Shown here piece after piece: positions 1 through 5,869 of a stretch of DNA of 6,782 nucleotides. Numbering within the stretch: position 1 is the first letter of the stretch; the number at the start of each line of letters is the position of its first letter. The notes beneath the pieces are model-generated. The model saw only the letters and a program-made list of their open reading frames with translations. It did not search any database and had not been told where the DNA came from. Made by a program: the position numbers and the translations under genes. The DNA comes from Candidatus Cloacimonadota bacterium (GTDB lineage Bacteria > Cloacimonadota > Cloacimonadia > Cloacimonadales > Cloacimonadaceae). The stretch covers positions 1 to 6,782 of the forward strand of contig JAQUJJ010000043.1 of assembly GCA_028681035.1 (NCBI GenBank), written 5' to 3'.

Positions 1-2
1 AC

Positions 3-443
3 AAGGATGTCCTTATCAAAGAACTAAAACTTCCCGCAAGAATATATGCAAAAAGCTGTGTTTCTAGATGGGATAAGATACAAAGATTAGTAAAACAGAG
101 AAAAAAATCTGCAAAGAGCTTGCTGAAGGACTTGGGCGTTTCGTTAGAAAAGATGCAGTTCAATCCTGATTCTGAGTCTGCATACACAAAGCTATTCATT
201 TTGTCTAATAATCACTCCAAGGAGATTGTTCAGAATTTGAACCAGTCGGGTGTAGAAGCAATGCACTTGGAACATAAACACGGAATCTACTATCAAAACA
301 AACAATTGCATCTTCAACACACAATACTAAGTGACACTGGTTTGAGTAATTATAACAATGTCCATGATAGTGTTCTTAGTCTGCCCGTAGATTATCATGG
401 CATTACTTTAATCAAACAACTTTCGCGTTATTTTCTAAGCTAA
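3..443 (+). CDS. Probable DegT/DnrJ/EryC1-family sugar aminotransferase, C-terminal part (5' end outside window)
   Basis: The frame is open from the left edge and ends at TAA 441-443, giving about 146 residues with no start in view, so this is the 3' end of a longer gene. The DegT family are PLP-dependent enzymes of about 370-400 residues that aminate keto-sugar nucleotides for surface glycans. The visible part fits their C-terminal subdomain. A basic helix resembling the 'kldki..lvkqRk..a..l' segment (DKIQRLVKQRKKSAKSLL) is followed by a strand like the family's 'yh.fv' (YTKLFIL). A helix like the 'L...GI.....' segment (EIVQNLNQSGVEAMHLEH) follows, and then a terminal HDSVLSLPVDYHG that resembles the conserved LSLP motif. 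The PLP lysine and cofactor site would lie upstream, outside the window. The match is by pattern only and the sequence is divergent. The downstream polysaccharide genes support the call. Another PLP-fold type I enzyme is the main alternative. Confidence 0.55.
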   Translation, partial: KDVLIKELKLPARIYAKSCVSRWDKIQRLVKQRKKSAKSLLKDLGVSLEKMQFNPDSESAYTKLFILSNNHSKEIVQNLNQSGVEAMHLEHKHGIYYQNKQLHLQHTILSDTGLSNYNNVHDSVLSLPVDYHGITLIKQLSRYFLS

Positions 444-507
444 TGTGCAATCGCTTAATCCAACCTGCACAGCCTTGCAAAGATTGTTAACGGAGAGACT
501 GTCTAAT

Positions 508-514
508 AAGAGGA
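508..514 (+). promoter_or_regulatory. Ribosome binding site deciding the GTG start at 519
   Basis: AAGAGGA lies 4-5 bases before a GTG codon at 519. No ATG in that frame lies closer to the conserved N-terminal strand NILIYLAHPSHYY, so this Shine-Dalgarno site fixes the start as GTG. Confidence 0.6.
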
Positions 515-518
515 CCTT

Positions 519-1568
519 GTGAATATTCTGATATATTTGGCCCATCCCTCACACTACTATGTTTTCCGATACATGTCCAATATGTTTAAACATGAAGGTA
601 ACACTATTTACACGGTGATCAAGTCTAAGGATATACTTGAAGAACTTGTGATAAATGACGGAATGCCATATATCAATGTGTCGAAAAAAAGAAGGAAGAA
701 CAATTATCTAAGCATCTCCCTAGACGTCATAATTAGGTTGATCAAAGTATTTCATATTCTGCGGAGGGAAAAGATTGATGTTGTGCTTACATGCGGATCT
801 GATATCGCAATAACTGCAAAAATTCTCAACATTCCTTTTTTTCTTTTTAATGACGACGACTATTATATCGTACCAAGGTCTGCTACATATGGCTGGCCTT
901 TTGTTACTAAGGTTTTTGCTCCCATAGGATGCGATATGGGCAAATTTGAAAAGAAAACAGTTCACTACAACGGGTTTCAAAAATCTTTCTATTTGCAGGA
1001 TAGTGTATTTTCTCCCAACCGGGATGTTGTTAGAAAAGCATTAGGAGATTCTAAGTACTTTATAATCAGGTTAGTTGGGTTAGATGCTCATCATGACAAC
1101 AAAGTTACCGGCATTAATGAAGCGATCACCGATAGGATATTGCAGGTTTTAGAGCCGCATGGGATTGTTCTTATATCTTCCGAAAAAAAACTACTGCCTA
1201 AGTATGAAAGAAACCACTATGTAATCGATCCCAGTGAAATGCATCATTTTATTTATTACTCTGAGCTTCTCATTGGTGATAGCCAAAGTATGGTGCATGA
1301 AGCCGCGCTCTTGGGAACTCCATCTATAAGGTATAATAGCTTTGTTGGGAAAATCGGGGTTTTAGAAGTGCTTGAAAAACAGTATGGGTTAACTATTGGA
1401 GTGAAAGCTGGGGATGAAGATAAGTTAATAGAAACACTAAAATGTATATTGGCAAAGGATGATTACAAGAGAGCAATCAAAGACAAGCTATCGCAAGTTA
1501 AATTGGGCTTGATTGACGTTAACATGTTTGCTGTCGAATACATAAGTAAGTCACTTAAGAAAGCTTAG
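519..1568 (+). CDS. DUF354 family protein (GT-B / UDP-GlcNAc 2-epimerase-like fold)
   Basis: This 349-residue protein matches the usual length and plan of DUF354 (PF04007). These proteins have a GT-B-like fold related to UDP-N-acetylglucosamine 2-epimerases, and they recur in surface-glycan clusters without a settled reaction. What is visible: the N-terminal strand and loop ILIYLAHPSHYYVFR (residues 3-17), a Rossmann-type segment DVVLTCGSDIA (87-97), the NGF...FYL stretch (151-159) and the inter-domain RLVGLDAHH (184-192). The C-terminal nucleotide-sugar domain carries LLPKYER (225-231), DPSEMHHFIYYSELLIGDSQSMVHEAALLGTPSIR (237-271, a strong family signature) and FVGK...LEKQYGL (275-291). No signal peptide or membrane segment is evident, so it is probably cytoplasmic. 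It starts at GTG with a good Shine-Dalgarno site 75 bases after the aminotransferase and is followed within 38 bases by a deacetylase. I infer a nucleotide-sugar epimerase or glycosyltransferase role, but the exact substrate cannot be read from the sequence. Confidence 0.85.
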   Translation: MNILIYLAHPSHYYVFRYMSNMFKHEGNTIYTVIKSKDILEELVINDGMPYINVSKKRRKNNYLSISLDVIIRLIKVFHILRREKIDVVLTCGSDIAITAKILNIPFFLFNDDDYYIVPRSATYGWPFVTKVFAPIGCDMGKFEKKTVHYNGFQKSFYLQDSVFSPNRDVVRKALGDSKYFIIRLVGLDAHHDNKVTGINEAITDRILQVLEPHGIVLISSEKKLLPKYERNHYVIDPSEMHHFIYYSELLIGDSQSMVHEAALLGTPSIRYNSFVGKIGVLEVLEKQYGLTIGVKAGDEDKLIETLKCILAKDDYKRAIKDKLSQVKLGLIDVNMFAVEYISKSLKKA

Positions 1569-1606
1569 CATTTGATGACACGCTGTTTTATCGAAATGGA
1601 GAGAGA

Positions 1607-2398
1607 TTGAGAGATTTTAGTTTTGACATTTACCGTTTGCTGATCCGCAAACTCAAGAAGGCAGGATACAAATTCAAGACATTGCAGGATTATATCGCTG
1701 ATCCTTCCGGAAGGGTCGTGTTGATTCGGCATGATATAGATCTTGTAGCAGCTTCCTCTTTGCGTTTTGCTAAGGTGGAAAAAGAACTTGGCATCCAAGC
1801 AAGCTACTATTTTCGCAGCTTAAACTCCACGTTCAAGCCGGATATTATCAGGAAAGTGGCTACATTAGGGCACGAAATAGGGTACCATTACGAGGATTTA
1901 TCTCGAAACAACGGAGATATAAAGGTTGCTCTTGCGGAATTTGGTAAACATCTGCGCATGTTCAGAAAGCTGTATCCTGTAAAAACAGTATGTATGCACG
2001 GATCATCAGGATCACCTTATGATCCCAGAGATATGTGGAAGGCTGCTAACCTGGCAGATTATGACCTGATTGCAGAGCCATATTTAAGCCTCGATTTTAA
2101 TAAAGTTTTGTATCTGTCTGATACTTCACAACGATGGAACGGGAATAAAGTGGCTATGAGAGATAAAGTACAGACGGATTTCCAACATTCCTTCACTACT
2201 ACTTGGGACATCATGGATAGTATCAATAAACTGCCCGATCAAGTTATGTTGACCATGCATCCGGAACTTTGGACAAACAGCCTTGTTGGCTGGTGGGCAA
2301 TAAAGATAATATTTATGGGGCACAGTCTGTATAAAACTAAATATCGCAACTTGCGTGTTAAGCGTCAACAGGCACAGAGGGATCGAAAAAATGGGTAA
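1607..2398 (+). CDS. Polysaccharide deacetylase family protein (NodB-like, HDID/HEIGYHYE type)
   Basis: This is a 263-residue NodB-homology protein of the divergent type common in O-antigen clusters. Motif 1 is IRHDIDL (residues 40-46, candidate catalytic and metal aspartates D43 and D45). Motif 2 is GHEIGYHYE (88-96, metal histidines H89 and H94). MHGSSGSPYDPR (130-141) and MLTMHPELW (214-222) probably complete the pocket. Members are thought to remove acetyl groups from N-acetylated sugars with a divalent metal, but activity of this particular subgroup is inferred. The TTG start at 1607 is chosen because GGAGAG lies just upstream and the conserved opening FSFDIYRLLIRKLKKAGYKF follows directly. 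The frame stays open further upstream without an ATG, so a few extra residues cannot be excluded. There is no signal peptide, so it probably acts in the cytoplasm on a lipid- or nucleotide-linked sugar. Its 3' end overlaps the next deacetylase gene by 8 bases, implying coupled translation. Confidence 0.8.
   Translation: MRDFSFDIYRLLIRKLKKAGYKFKTLQDYIADPSGRVVLIRHDIDLVAASSLRFAKVEKELGIQASYYFRSLNSTFKPDIIRKVATLGHEIGYHYEDLSRNNGDIKVALAEFGKHLRMFRKLYPVKTVCMHGSSGSPYDPRDMWKAANLADYDLIAEPYLSLDFNKVLYLSDTSQRWNGNKVAMRDKVQTDFQHSFTTTWDIMDSINKLPDQVMLTMHPELWTNSLVGWWAIKIIFMGHSLYKTKYRNLRVKRQQAQRDRKNG
2376..2381 (+). promoter_or_regulatory. Ribosome binding site deciding the ATG start at 2391
   Basis: AGAGGG lies 9 bases before ATG 2391, inside the end of the preceding gene. 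It favours this start over an upstream in-frame start at 2355, which would add 12 residues (LSVNRHRGIEK...) that do not resemble a NodB N-terminus. Confidence 0.55.
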
Positions 2399-3314
2399 CC
2401 TTACTGCTCTTCTTACCAACGATGTGGAGACCACTTCCATCTGGTTTAATGATCTAAGGGACTCTACTGGGGAAAAGGTTGTAAAAGAAGGGATGCCTCT
2501 TCTTTTAGATCTTTATCGTAAATACGCTGTTAAAACTACCTTCTATTTTACCGCATATATTGTAAAGCTATATCCTGAAGTGGTAAAAATGATAATCCAC
2601 GATGGTCATGAAGTCGGTTCTCATGGTAAATCTCACATTAAAGAAAATGGTTTTGATGTGATGCCTTTCATCAAGCAAAAGGCTCATTTAGATTATTCAA
2701 AGAAACTCCTTGAAGATATATCAGGGCGAGAGGTTGTTTCATTTAGAGCACCTGCTCTTAGAGTGAGTAGAATTACAGCCAGAGCGTTGATCGAAACAGG
2801 TTTTAAAACAGACAGCTCAATCGCATCACAGAGATTCGATTTCTTTCTTTCATTTGGTGCTAAACAAAAGTTAAATTTCCTCACTGCTCCAAGGCTACCA
2901 TATAGAACCAAGAAGAACGATATCTTTTCCAAAGGCGATAGCTCTCTCATAGAGGTACCTCTTTCCGCTACATTCCTTCCTTTTGTGGGCACAACCTTAC
3001 GCATTATGCCACAAGTTACGTATCTTCAACAACGGTTACTTGATTTTGAAAGCCGAATCAATGCTAAGCCAGTTGTTTTCGGAGTTCACCCCAATGAATT
3101 TATTGATGAGAGTTCTGAGCCCAGAATAATCAATCGCCGGTCTACTAATCCTATAGCTTACCTATTAACAGATTACCTTAGGGCAAAAATTAAAACTAAA
3201 AACCTAGGTCTCCCAGGGATAAAAGTATATGAGAAACTAATCCAGTTTTATGTAGCAGAAAAATATGACTTTAAGACAGTTAAAGACTTTGTTGAAATGA
3301 GTTTCACACTATGA
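2391..3314 (+). CDS. Polysaccharide deacetylase (NodB/CE4-type)
   Basis: This 307-residue protein carries the classic NodB-domain motifs in order. Motif 1 is LTNDVETT (residues 8-15, the TFDDG equivalent, with D11 and E13 in place of the usual aspartates, as in DVE-type members). Motif 2 is GHEVGSHGKSH (72-82, metal-binding H78 and H82). Motif 3 is SFRAPALR (117-124). A later FGVHPNEF (230-237) supplies the last conserved histidine. Carbohydrate esterase family 4 enzymes remove N- or O-acetyl groups from glycans with a divalent metal. This protein resembles the polysaccharide-locus subgroup more than the peptidoglycan deacetylases. There is no signal peptide. It overlaps the previous gene by 8 bases and the next by 4, so it is part of one transcript. 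It shares the fold but little sequence with its upstream neighbour, so the two probably act on different substrates or steps. The start at 2391 rests on the AGAGGG site and on TNDVE lying close to the N-terminus. Confidence 0.88.
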   Translation: MGNLTALLTNDVETTSIWFNDLRDSTGEKVVKEGMPLLLDLYRKYAVKTTFYFTAYIVKLYPEVVKMIIHDGHEVGSHGKSHIKENGFDVMPFIKQKAHLDYSKKLLEDISGREVVSFRAPALRVSRITARALIETGFKTDSSIASQRFDFFLSFGAKQKLNFLTAPRLPYRTKKNDIFSKGDSSLIEVPLSATFLPFVGTTLRIMPQVTYLQQRLLDFESRINAKPVVFGVHPNEFIDESSEPRIINRRSTNPIAYLLTDYLRAKIKTKNLGLPGIKVYEKLIQFYVAEKYDFKTVKDFVEMSFTL

Positions 3315-3943
3315 AAGCTTACTTGAAAGTTGAAAAACAACCAATGCCTAACCATGTGGAAAGGCCATTCATAGAAGCTTTGGGTTACACAGCCAAGGAA
3401 CATGGCTACACCGGTGTTTTTGCGAGTACGAGGTTCCTATGGTCTCGAACGAAAGATCATTGGCTACAAGTGATTTCAAGGATAATGCCGTTGAATAGTA
3501 TCAGAGTTAAACTGCAGAGAATGCGGGGTGTAAAAATCGCTGAAGGAGTGCATATTGGACCCATGGTAACAATCGACGATGTTTACCCCTATTTTGTTTC
3601 AATAGGCAAGAGAACAGCTATTTCAGGAAACAATTTTATATTAACGCATACTAAACCAATGGTTTACCATTCTGAAGTAAGCGAAGCCTACGTAGCTCCA
3701 GTTATCATCGAAGATGATGTTTGGATTGCAATTAGTGTGGATATTCTTCCAGGAGTTACAATTGGTGAGGGATCAATAATAGCTTCAGGGAGTGTGGTGA
3801 CTAAATCTATTCCCCCTTTAGTATTTGCAGCTGGCTCTCCGGCAGAAGTTAAGAAAGACCTAGCCCAGAAACTTAAAAAGAACTACACGGAAGAACAATT
3901 TCAAAGAATACTCAAGAAAAGAAAAGCAGAATATGGTTTCTAG
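3311..3943 (+). CDS. Acyltransferase with left-handed beta-helix (hexapeptide repeat) fold
   Basis: This 210-residue protein is of the LbetaH/CysE-LacA-NodL acetyltransferase type. Residues 1-72 are a helical N-terminal region. Hexapeptide turns follow: VKIAEGVHIGPMVTI (74-88), FVSIGKRTAISGN (95-107), VIIEDDVWIA (131-140) and ILPGVTIGEGSIIASGSVV (145-163). It closes with the usual PPLVFAAGSPAEVKK. ILTHTKP (110-116) supplies H113, the likely catalytic histidine. These enzymes transfer an acetyl or similar acyl group from acyl-CoA to a sugar hydroxyl or amine, here presumably a sugar of the glycan built by this cluster. One oddity is WIAISVDILPG, where the family usually has WIGxGV: both glycines of this coil are replaced, though the rest is well conserved. 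The ATG start overlaps the TGA of the deacetylase gene (ATGA), and no strong Shine-Dalgarno site is seen, so translational coupling is likely. Pairing with deacetylases suggests removal and replacement of N-acyl groups, which is an inference. Confidence 0.85.
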   Translation: MKAYLKVEKQPMPNHVERPFIEALGYTAKEHGYTGVFASTRFLWSRTKDHWLQVISRIMPLNSIRVKLQRMRGVKIAEGVHIGPMVTIDDVYPYFVSIGKRTAISGNNFILTHTKPMVYHSEVSEAYVAPVIIEDDVWIAISVDILPGVTIGEGSIIASGSVVTKSIPPLVFAAGSPAEVKKDLAQKLKKNYTEEQFQRILKKRKAEYGF

Positions 3944-4001
3944 CAACAAGTATTCTGTTATATTGACGTAACGAAACCATGTATATCGCAACCAACAGTA
4001 T

Positions 4002-4007
4002 GAGGAA
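4002..4007 (+). promoter_or_regulatory. Ribosome binding site retained in front of the epimerase stub
   Basis: GAGGAA sits 3-4 bases before ATG 4011. It shows that the truncated epimerase 5' end kept its original translation start, so the hybrid reading frame could still be translated. Confidence 0.4.
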
Positions 4008-4010
4008 TGT

Positions 4011-4232
4011 ATGAGATATCTAGTTACTGGTGGAGCAGGTTTCATTGGCTTTGCAGCTGAGCTTGATACTCAGATGATCATAGCTAAGAATTTGAGATAT
4101 ACAAATAAGGATCAGTTTATTGGCAGAGACAGTGAGTTACAAGAGTTAGTCAGAATGATTACTGGATTAGCATATAAGCTGTCTTGTGGCTGTTTATTGC
4201 CCATAACGCAAAACGGAAAACGCATAACATGA
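4011..4232 (+). pseudogene. Chimeric remnant: epimerase N-terminus fused to four-helix-bundle (23S rRNA IVP family) C-terminus
   Basis: This 73-codon frame is built from two unrelated genes. Codons 1-13, MRYLVTGGAGFIG, are the NAD-binding start of an SDR epimerase and match the first 13 residues of the intact epimerase at 4917 except R2 for K2. The rest of that enzyme (about 295 residues) is absent. From about 4050 the frame continues as AAELDTQMIIAKNLRY and ELQELVRMITGLAYKL, which resemble the last two helices of four-helix-bundle proteins of the IVP type (family about 115-125 residues, first named from 23S rRNA intervening sequences). The N-terminal helices of that protein are missing. The tail SCGCLLPITQNGKRIT is probably read-out of flanking sequence. 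The TGA overlaps the next fragment's ATG as ATGA. A ribosome binding site remains, so a hybrid peptide might be made, but neither parent activity could survive. The most likely origin is recombination or insertion with deletion at the epimerase 5' end. Confidence 0.7.
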
Positions 4233-4558
4233 TAACTAACCCCTTCAAGTTTGGAACAATCGTTGATGGCGAGTACTTTACTAATAGAGTGAAGGAAACC
4301 GCTCAGATCAAATCAGTTTTAGCCAGCGAAAACCATCTGGTGATGCTGAGTCCCAGAAGATATGGCAAGACCAGTTTGATCACTAAGGTTGTGTCCGAAT
4401 TGGATCGTCCTTTCGTGCATTTGGACTTGCAACTGCTAACCGGCGAACAAGACTTAGCAGAGCAATTGCTGAAAAAGGTTTGCAGATCAGATTCCAGGTA
4501 TAAGATTGATGATCCGTTCTTTGTGCGGTGGATAATCTCAAGAAGGGATGGGATTTAG
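4229..4558 (+). pseudogene. ATP-binding protein (P-loop AAA/archaeal-ATPase type) with internal deletion
   Basis: This 109-codon frame preserves both ends of a much longer family (typically about 350-400 residues) and lacks the middle. Residues 1-84 are a normal N-terminus: the opening NPFKFGTIVDGEYFTNR (4-20), the Walker A region LSPRRYGKTSLI (40-51) and HLDLQLLTGEQDLAEQLLKK (64-83). Then, without a frame change, the sequence jumps near nucleotide 4481 to SRYKIDDPFFVRWI (89-102). That resembles the winged-helix C-terminal 'y.i.DPffr.W' motif near the end of these ATPases. The Walker B aspartates, sensors and most of the lid are absent, so ATP hydrolysis is not expected. The parent family comprises standalone P-loop proteins of unclear role, often linked to mobile or toxin-like accessory genes. 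The ATG at 4229 is chosen because the conserved NPFKFGT start follows it. An earlier in-frame ATG at 4184 adds only flank-like sequence. Confidence 0.75.
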
Positions 4559-4561
4559 GCG

Positions 4562-4594
4562 TTGCGATAATTTTCGTTGCGAAGAATGTCGCAA
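4562..4594. repeat. Near-perfect 15-bp inverted repeat (hairpin) between two gene fragments
   Basis: The left arm is TTGCGATAATTTTCG (4562-4576), the loop TTG, and the right arm CGAAGAATGTCGCAA (4580-4594). Fourteen of 15 positions pair if two G-T wobbles are counted, with one A-A mismatch. It begins 3 bases after the ATPase fragment's stop and ends where recognisable GxxExxx sequence begins, so it marks the junction between two broken genes. It has no T-tract after it, which argues against a terminator on the + strand. A small palindromic repeat element or a recombination scar is more likely. Confidence 0.6.
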
Positions 4595-4852
4595 TGGGGT
4601 TTTCGTGTTGACAATCAAGTTCCCATAGATATCTGCTATAAGGGATGTTCAATTGGAACGGGTTATCGCTTGGATTTGTTAGTCGAAGGGATCGTTATAG
4701 TTGAATTGAAATCAGTAGAGAAATTGTGCGATGTACATCACGAGCAGTTACTTTCTTACCTACGCTTATTGAACATCAAGCTGGGGTATCTGATAAACTT
4801 CAACCCAACCGGGATAGATAAAAACATAGTCCGCTATGCCAATAAATTGTAA
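4577..4852 (+). pseudogene. GxxExxx protein (PD-(D/E)XK nuclease-like family), N-terminally truncated
   Basis: From about codon 6 the frame is a clear GxxExxx-family protein: RVDNQVPIDICYKG, then GYRLDLLVEGIVIVELKSVE and HHEQLLSYLRLLNIKLGYLINF. D33 and E43-L-K45 form the D...ExK core of the PD-(D/E)XK-like fold (PDDEXK_3-type). The first 40-45 residues of the family are missing, including the helix with the GxxExxxY motif that gives it its name and supplies another conserved acid. A TAA lies three codons before the TTG at 4577, and the possible starts (TTG 4577, ATG 4586) fall inside the hairpin at 4562-4594. The present frame is therefore a remnant that reopened at the junction. It differs substantially from the intact relative at 6224, so it is not a recent copy of it. 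It ends 64 bases before the intact epimerase. Residual expression is possible but activity is unlikely. Confidence 0.75.
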
Positions 4853-4858
4853 AATTGC

Positions 4859-4900
4859 ATCTGCGTTAATCTGCGCTTTATATCCGCGCAAATCTGCGGG
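4859..4900. repeat. Cluster of four ATCYGCG heptamers at 10/13/10-base spacing
   Basis: ATCTGCG occurs at 4859, 4869 and 4892, and ATCCGCG at 4882, all in the same orientation. The spacings are 10, 13 and 10 bases, so the block reads as two 10-base pairs. CCGC (4884-4887) and GCGG (4896-4899) can form a short stem. The cluster lies just after the truncated GxxExxx gene and before the epimerase's ribosome binding site. From memory, similar '...aatctgcg...' strings recur in intergenic regions of environmental bacterial genomes, often next to accessory genes. Its role is unknown: it could be a dispersed repeat or, by position, could affect translation of the epimerase. Confidence 0.55.
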
Positions 4901-4904
4901 AAAC

Positions 4905-4910
4905 AAAGGA
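4905..4910 (+). promoter_or_regulatory. Ribosome binding site of the intact epimerase
   Basis: AAAGGA lies 6 bases before ATG 4917 and directly after the heptamer cluster. It supports the start that gives the canonical MKYLVTGGAGFIG N-terminus. Confidence 0.55.
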
Positions 4911-4916
4911 ATATAG

Positions 4917-5846
4917 ATGAAGTATTTAGTAACCGGAGGAGCCGGATTCATTGGCTCTAATATCGTTCAGGAACTTCTTTCTCAAAGGCAGGAAGTGCGG
5001 GTTTTGGATAACTTTGCCACTGGTAAGCGGGAGAACATACTTCCCCTTATGAAGAACCCTAATCTAACTATGATAGAGGGCGATTTGCGCTCTTTTCATA
5101 TTGTCAGAGCAGCAGTTAAGGGTGTTGATTACATTTTGCATCAAGGTGCCTTACCCTCGGTGCCGCGCTCGATAAATGACCCTATTACTACTAATGACGT
5201 GAATATTCTAGGGATGCTTAATATTCTTGAGGCAGCCAAGGAATTTGGTGTGAAACGAGTAGTTTGTGCTTCTTCTTCATCCATTTACGGGAATAGCGAA
5301 ACTCTCCCCAAGGTGGAGACGATGCCGATAAATCCGATGTCTCCCTATGCCTTAACGAAGTATGCACAGGAGCGTTACTGCCAAATATTCTATCAGCTTT
5401 ATGGGTTGGAGACAGTTGCCTTACGCTATTTTAATGTGTTCGGACCAAACCAAGACCCCACCTCGCAATATAGTGCTGTAATCCCCAAATTCATCCGCAT
5501 GATTATGCAGGGTAAAGAACCCATTATCTATGGCGATGGCAGCCAATCACGAGATTTCACTTTTGTGGAGAATAATGTTAGTGCTAACTTACTCGCATGC
5601 ACTGCTGAAAGGGCTGCGGGTGAGGTGATTAACATTGCCTGCGGCGAAAGATACACTCTTATCCAGCTTGTGCAGATGATCAATGATATCCTGGGAACGA
5701 ATGTTAAACCGCGTTTTGAGCATGATAGAGCCGGGGATGTGAAGCATTCTCTGGCGGGGATTGAGAAAGCGAAGGAACTGCTGGGATATAGCGTGAAGGT
5801 GGATTTCCGAGAGGGATTGAAACGGACGATCGAGTTTTTTAGATAG
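4917..5846 (+). CDS. SDR-family NAD-dependent nucleotide-sugar 4-epimerase (WbpP/TviC or GalE-like)
   Basis: This 309-residue extended short-chain dehydrogenase is complete from start to stop. It shows the NAD-binding TGGAGFIG (residues 6-13), the ribose-binding acid D31 at the end of strand 2 and the acidic GDL (55-57). The active-site serines are in CASSSSIYG (117-125), and the catalytic pair Y144 and K148 is in SPYALTKYAQE. HQGALPSVPRSINDP (75-89), LRYFNVFGPNQDP (169-181), YSAVIPKFI (185-193) and GDGSQSRDFTFVEN (206-219) are signatures of UDP-sugar 4-epimerases. The ALPSVPRS and NQDP...YSAVIPKF stretches most resemble the UDP-N-acetylhexosamine type (WbpP/TviC). The enzyme would interconvert gluco and galacto forms of a UDP-sugar through a 4-keto intermediate in the cytoplasm. 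It probably supplies the glycan built by the genes upstream. It is isolated from them by the fragments at 4011-4852 and may need its own promoter. UDP-glucose 4-epimerase or a related dehydratase is the alternative. Confidence 0.9.
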   Translation: MKYLVTGGAGFIGSNIVQELLSQRQEVRVLDNFATGKRENILPLMKNPNLTMIEGDLRSFHIVRAAVKGVDYILHQGALPSVPRSINDPITTNDVNILGMLNILEAAKEFGVKRVVCASSSSIYGNSETLPKVETMPINPMSPYALTKYAQERYCQIFYQLYGLETVALRYFNVFGPNQDPTSQYSAVIPKFIRMIMQGKEPIIYGDGSQSRDFTFVENNVSANLLACTAERAAGEVINIACGERYTLIQLVQMINDILGTNVKPRFEHDRAGDVKHSLAGIEKAKELLGYSVKVDFREGLKRTIEFFR

Positions 5847-5869
5847 AACTTTGATAACGATGATTTGAC

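Noticed and set aside
444..518. Promoter for the DUF354 gene
   Set aside because: TTG-starting hexamers and a TAATAA are present, but no pair has acceptable 16-18-base spacing. Read-through from the aminotransferase gene is simpler.
720..980. Minus-strand open frames inside the polysaccharide genes (also 1565-1798, 2126-2440, 2693-3004)
   Set aside because: They lie opposite well-supported coding sequences, show no recognisable domains and have biased, shadow-like composition.
2355..2390. Longer N-terminus for the second deacetylase, starting at 2355
   Set aside because: The extra residues are the out-of-frame shadow of the preceding gene, and a good ribosome binding site precedes ATG 2391.
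4050..4232. Diversity-generating retroelement, suggested by the four-helix-bundle (Avd-like) fragment
   Set aside because: No reverse transcriptase and no template/variable repeat pair with adenine-specific differences is present. The fragment matches the general IVP type as well.
4011..4232. A 23S rRNA gene with an intervening sequence, because IVP proteins are named from that setting
   Set aside because: No rRNA sequence flanks it. Neighbours are protein-coding fragments.
4562..4594. Rho-independent terminator
   Set aside because: The hairpin is AT-rich with no following T-tract on either strand, and it sits between gene fragments rather than at an operon end.
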